From: Varanus komodoensis | Taxonomy: Eukaryota; Chordata; Lepidosauria; Squamata; Varanidae | Assembly: GCF_004798865.1 (NCBI RefSeq) | Contig: NW_025335268.1 | Location: forward strand, 99,443,584-99,507,583 | Length of the DNA: 64,000 bases | Direction: 5' to 3' | In this document: positions 59,076-64,000 of the stretch, one piece after another | Layout of the letters: the number at the start of each line of letters is the position of its first letter | Numbering within the stretch: position 1 is the stretch's first letter | Made by a program: the position numbers and the translations under genes | The notes under the pieces: generated by a model | Seen by the model: the letters and a program-made list of their open reading frames with translations, nothing else | Databases searched by the model: none | What the model was told of the DNA's origin: nothing

Positions 59076-62000
59076 TATTCAAGTATTATTTTAAAAATAT
59101 TTAAAATAATGCTTGAAACACTATTTGTCCTGGAGGCAGAAACTGTGGGCATAAGACAATGTGTTCTTGCACTAGCAGGAATTTCCACTAGTGCAATGGA
59201 AAGCTAGTCAAGAACCATCGGAAACTACATGCGAATGGTAGGGCACACTCACATTTCTAGAACAGAGTGAGTCAGCACAGCTTGCAGAAAGGATATCAGC
59301 TGACCTGTCCTGTTCTAGACACACTAGTTTCCAGGCTTGCTGAACCAAACACCAATGACCTTCCCACTAGCACAACCTCATGAGTGTTAACAGAATCTCA
59401 GCATTGTTTACTGCCTAACGTTCATGTTGCAGTTTTGGCAACATGATTGGTTTCATTGCTCAAAAATTTTCCAGTGAGAAAGCATGGAACCTCCAATTTA
59501 GGTTGCAATGTTTTCTCTAACAGATTCAGTGGTATTCAACAAAAGAACATGAGCTTGTTGATCCTAATTCAATCTTGTTTTTGCAGAAACACTAGTACTC
59601 TTTAAGCTTTGAGGCTCATACTTTATGAAGCCATTTTATCTCAGGTAACACCAGGATCTCCAGAACAGGTCATCAAGCTGACGCTAATCCCCACAAGCCA
59701 GCTTCAACCCTTTGGGCTTCATTGGGCAGGAGCAAGAGAGCCGAGTCGATTAACCTTTGAAGTCATTCATTCTTTTTTATGCAGGAGCAGAGCTAGCCAG
59801 GCATGTTAGCCCTCCCAGACCCATTTATCTTGGTATTGAGAGCAGATAACAGATTCTGGGATGATTAGTCTTAGCATGATTGATATTAATAGGTCTCAGT
59901 GATTAAGAACCTCATTGTTGAACCTGCCATTTTTATGACAAGCAGGAAATCTCTCTTTTTCATTTCTGCGATGACTTCTACCTTTCCATATGTTACTGTT
60001 CCATGCTTAGGATATTTGTCTTCAAAAACTGACTGGGGGGACTTTGCAACATAGATATGAAATATTCTTGAGCATGATGTGAATTATATGATCCACAGTT
60101 GATCAATGGCACATTAGCTTACGAATCTAGCCACATTTTTACTGCTGTAAATCTGTTTGCTGTTTGTGACATTTATCACCAACAGCATGTTTTCACACTG
60201 AAATGAAAAATAAATAAAACATGGATAGTTGTGTAATCCCTTTGAGCATGCCTAATGACATGACACATTCCAGAATCATAGCTTCATTTGGAACTAGTCA
60301 ATGGTGGCATTGAGACAGAACCTGTTGAATGGGCTTAGAATCCTAACAGATTTATAGTAGCATAAGCTTATCTGGATGATTTGTAGAAAAACCACATTTC
60401 AATGGCACTCGCCTTAACCAGGTCACAGCACCTGTTGCCCTTTTACAGGACACTAATTACGACATGGCTAAAAACAGTATGGGGTTTTGTTTTGTTTTTT
60501 GCCTCCTTCCTGTGTAAATAAGCATGGTTGGTTCAGACTAGCAGACTGTGAAATGGCTGCAGGTGCCCAGGACTGGCATCATTAGCTTCTATATAAGTCA
60601 TTCAGAATATTATTTTACCAGTCCAAACAAACAGAATTCTCTGGCATTCTTATGTAGTGGTTTAGAATGCAGTCACAATTACCAACTTCCTGGGAGAGCC
60701 AGTTGAGAATTTAGATCACAAAATGCTTCTCATCTTCCCATTGAAGAGGCTCTGCACAAAAGCTTGATATTATTTATAATTATCAGGCATAAGGAAGAGT
60801 GAGATAATCTTTGTGGAGATGCTTGGCATATTAGCCAGCCTTTTAAAGCTCACAGCAAGGCACAGGGGACATGTGGGTAAAATCCCAAGATATTATGAAC
60901 AAACCACAGCAAGGAAGAAAACAGCTTGCAAGTAACCCAAAGCACAGAAGTTGGAATCTGAAAAAGACCTATTACGTTATCTAACTGTTTTTTGTGCCAG
61001 ACTGCAATTGTTCCCTGTCGTATCTTTGCCAGCACTGCTAGATGGGACTGCAGCAAGTATAAACAGGCATTCCCACTAGGAAAGACATCACGCTTGCTTA
61101 AAGTAACAGAAGCATGTGCTTTATCTCTATGTAAGTCAGTTAAAAATAACTACGATCTCCACTAGCTGGCGGTGAAATGATTTAAGAGTCCTCTATCATG
61201 CATTATAGGACGCTACAGCAAAAAAGCCACCATAATTTATTTTTATTGATTCAACCACCAACACAGGATCATATCTTTCAGTTGTTCTCTTTGCTAAGAT
61301 ACCACCCTCAAAGTCTTGGGCAAATTTATCCCTTCTTGTTTTTGTTGTGGTCTTTGTTTTTCTTAAAGCTAAGGCATGCATCACAGGCTCCAAGAGCATA
61401 AAAAAAAAAAAAAACCAAGTTGATAAAAAAAGAAGGGTGTGTACATGGGAGTAGAATGTGGATAGGATGCCATTTCTACTTCCAGTTCTTCTCAGATACT
61501 ATCAGACAAAAGAGGACCTGCAAAGTTTGTGTCTGGGTTACTCTGATGTCCCACAGACCAGTCTAAAATCATCAAGATCTAGCTTTTATTGTGTAAGCAT
61601 TCTAGCACATTCATGGAATTTGATATTGGGTCTGAATACTCTTGTCTTTGTTATCCCACTTCTTCCAACCATTTTCTTACTAAGAAAATATGTTAAGTAA
61701 TAGTTCCAGTATGTCTTTTGACCGGTAATGCTAGAAGCCTTCAATTTAGATTGGAACACCCTTCAACAACTTGAAACTGCTAGTGCTTTAAAAGTAGTAA
61801 GACTAATGCTAATCTTCTATATTTTAGATGCGCCAACTTTTGAGTTCAGATAATAGTTAATAGATTAAAACCTGTTAATGGAAAGCAAGGCATTTGAGTC
61901 CTTGAGATGACAGTGGAATGTGATAAACAGCTAGGACAGATTGAGTATATTTGCATAGTATTAGGAAGCAACTTGGTTCCAGCAGTTTAACTCCTTACTT

Positions 62001-63039
62001 TGCAGCTGATAGTGTGTTTGACGTCTGCAGTAGAAAATGTACAGCTCGACTGGGGAATCAATTCACTAAAGAACTTTAATTTTTCCATCTCAGGATAGAA
62101 AAGCATGTAGGCATAGAGACTTTTGAACCACTCTGAGCATCTTGTGCCCAATGAACATTACCAGTCAGGGCTTTCCAGGTAGGATCCTTTCTGTGTTATT
62201 GATGCTACATGAACCCAAGTGGGCATGTGTGCTGCTTTTCCACGAAAAGAGTCCTCTGTCTGGTGATGTGGCAGAGGGCAGTCTTCTATGTGATGCTATC
62301 CAACATTTGAAGGGGTGTCCAGTTTAAAAATCAAGAACCATAAGAAGAGAATAGGAACCTTATAGCTGCCCACCAGAAATTAGTGCTGGGGCAGCTGACA
62401 CAGCATCTGAACCCCGCTGTGATGAAATGTATTGCATTTCCATTTGAAATACAGCAAATATTACTAAATTTGCATCTACATGCATATATTTGCACAAGAA
62501 CATTTTGTGCAAATCTGTGCTCTCTTTTGGGGGGATTTTTTTTGTCATGCATAAGTGGCCAGCCGAACATTACTGATACTTATAATGAGCAACGATAATT
62601 ATATATTGATACTATGAATAATATGACAGGACATATAGTGATTGAAGCAGGAAGGGAAAGAAGAATTTGTACTGTAATTTAGAAGAATTGTTTTCACTCC
62701 CCCCGCTCCCTCTCAAATTAGGATTGCCATGAGCAACAAAACATGCAGGAGGCCAGGTAGCACTGGGATAGTTTTATATCTAATTCTAATAAGCAATTGT
62801 AGCAAAGTTAGTCACTGAAAATTTAGGAGCTGAAAATTCAGTGATGCAATGTAGATATCTTGATGCTTTTTGTATGATTGTCGCTAGTGCTTGGAAAAGA
62901 TGCCTGCTCAGCTAAGGTTAAGTTAAAGCCAGTCAGCATAGGGATGTTTTTTCCTACTCTGGAATGCCATTCCAATGGAAATATCATTGATTCTGGCTTT
63001 TTCTTTCTGGGGCCACATTTATTCATTTATTGCCCAGGC
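59076..63039. other. No gene recognised; long non-repetitive tract at 59900-61220
   Basis: Almost 4 kb with no recognised repeat except an A run at 61400-61414. Sequence between 59900 and 61220 has a balanced composition and several transcription-factor-like words, for example 'ctctatataagtcattcaga'-like text near 60585 and 'gagataatcttt' at 60802. No supported gene. Confidence 0.4.
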
Positions 63040-63230
63040 ACTTTACCATTTTTATTTTAATATTTTAAGTTTTAAATTTTAAAAATGATTTGATGTATTT
63101 TGTTTGGCTTTGCTACCTGTTTAATTTGATGTTTGATATAATAACTTTATTTTTAGTTTGGATTTCTTGTTTGTAATCTTGTGTACACTGACTTGGGTTC
63201 TGTGGATGGAAGGCAGTCGAATACTTAGGA
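63040..63230 (+). mobile_element. L2-like LINE 3' tail, degraded
   Basis: 'gtaatcttgtgtacactgac', 'ttgggttctgtggatggaag', 'gcagtcgaatacttagg' fits the L2-like 3' end pattern (GTAA..CCGCCTTGGG..GATGGAAGGCGG.ATA), after a T-rich 3' UTR-like stretch. No (AAAT)n tail remains. Confidence 0.35.
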
Positions 63231-63797
63231 TACAACTTACACCAGATCAGAATCTTTGTCCATCTAACCCAGTCTTATATTCTCTGACTAGCAGTGACTC
63301 TCCATGGTGTCTTGCAAAGGTCATTGCCATCATTTGCTTTTAGTAATCCATACACCCACAGTTGCAGTAATTAACAATGTAGTTATATATAGAGCACCCA
63401 TTTATGTATCACCAAAAATGAGGAAATGCATAACACACACGCACACACAAAGGAAGAAAGAAGGTATTTTTCTTAAAATGTGCATGTGCTGAATCTTATG
63501 TATATATGCACGTATGGGAAAGCATTACTAAAATGAGTTGACAATAACTTTCAAGTGCCCTGCTCTCCTATTTTGTTCTTTGGTTCTCTGGTTTAAACCA
63601 TACTGTGACCAGACAGCCCTTCAAATACCAAGGTATCCTCTGTAAATTACATGGACAACCAAGTTATGTAGGTTCTTCTTGGACTGAAGATGTCACAAAG
63701 ACGGAAACAGTGCAAGGAGCTGAAGGGTATCATCAACTAGTGGGTTTTGACTAAAATGTGCTTGTGTGGCACTTCAGAATAGGGAATATATGAACAT
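63231..63797. other. No gene recognised
   Basis: Contains a short CA run at 63432-63449. No recognised gene. Confidence 0.4.
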
Positions 63798-63896
63798 AAT
63801 CATAGAATAGTAGAATTGGAAGGGGCCATGAAGGCCATCGGGTCCATCCCTCTGCTGTTGCAGGACACCAACTTACACTATCCCACTCAGATGGCA
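63798..63896 (-). mobile_element. CR1-type LINE 3' terminus
   Basis: 'aatcatagaatagtagaatt', 'ggaaggggccatgaaggcca', 'tcgggtccatccctctgctg' is nearly identical to the 3' end at 7250-7340. Truncated to about 100 bp. Confidence 0.85.
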
Positions 63897-64000
63897 GGAA
63901 TGAAATATTTTTTTTGGAATCATAAACTTCAAAATAATTAAAGGCCAAACTCCTAGTTGCATCCATTACACTGCATCCAGATGTGGATTTTCGTATCCTT

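Noticed and set aside
1-64000. Endogenous retrovirus, LTR element or Polinton
   Set aside because: I recognised no gag, pol, env, integrase or capsid-like translation and no convincing pair of long terminal repeats.
1-64000. CRISPR array, bacterial operon or phage
   Set aside because: The repeats are vertebrate LINEs, SINEs and microsatellites; no regular spacer-repeat pattern.

Overview
The window looks like AT-rich, CpG-poor intergenic or intronic DNA from a vertebrate, most likely a squamate reptile (lizard or snake). The case for a squamate rests on the repeats: CR1-type LINEs whose 3' ends read on the minus strand as the familiar 'aatcatagaatagtag...' block, L2-type LINEs ending in (AAAT)n tails, RTE/BovB LINE 3' ends with TTG/CAA triplet tails, a tRNA-Ala-like SINE, a second tRNA-type SINE, Charlie-like hAT fragments and a short fold-back repeat built on 'ctacaactcccat'. 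This species call comes from remembered repeat families, not from a database search. I recognise no host protein-coding gene, rRNA, functional tRNA, CRISPR array or retroviral protein.

Layout. 1-20 kb: a CR1 copy (minus, 700-1740), a SINE split by a CR1 3' end (7123-7655), a second SINE (9024-9230), fold-back repeats near 12.7 and 13.6 kb, a hAT-like piece (14310-14500), then an L2 tail (minus, 17226-17540) facing a 1.2 kb L2 copy (plus, 17752-18981). 20-31 kb: two diverged direct copies of an approximately 440 bp repeat (20545-20985 and 27541-27985), the first running into a Charlie-like hAT end pair; a BovB insertion with a near-perfect target duplication (21342-21763); a hAT transposase remnant (25850-25960); and a young L2 copy (29049-29893) that meets a 100-N assembly gap, after which the last 170 bp of the L2 is repeated (29994-30200). 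30-48 kb: a tRNA-Ala-like SINE split by a fold-back repeat, a 1.4 kb CR1 copy (plus, 38960-40337), an L2 3' end carrying a 154 bp internally deleted BovB with a perfect 12 bp target duplication (42096-42692), another BovB end (45140-45314), and a CR1 copy with its middle missing (46753-47765). 48-64 kb: three more SINE copies, several L2 tails, a palindromic tandem repeat at 57.5 kb and a CR1 3' end at 63.8 kb.

Between repeats lie several long AT-rich tracts with no recognisable repeat (for example 15.4-16.3, 20.2-20.5, 23.4-23.7, 24.2-24.7, 35.2-35.5, 46.26-46.56, 48.57-49.09 and 59.9-61.2 kb). Some read like conserved non-coding or enhancer sequence, but only alignment to other genomes could show that. 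A 100-codon minus-strand frame at 49247-49546, behind a good-looking splice acceptor, is the only non-transposon reading frame that looks protein-like to me; I cannot name it. No genes work together here: the story is one of layered retrotransposon insertions in an apparent gene desert or very long intron.
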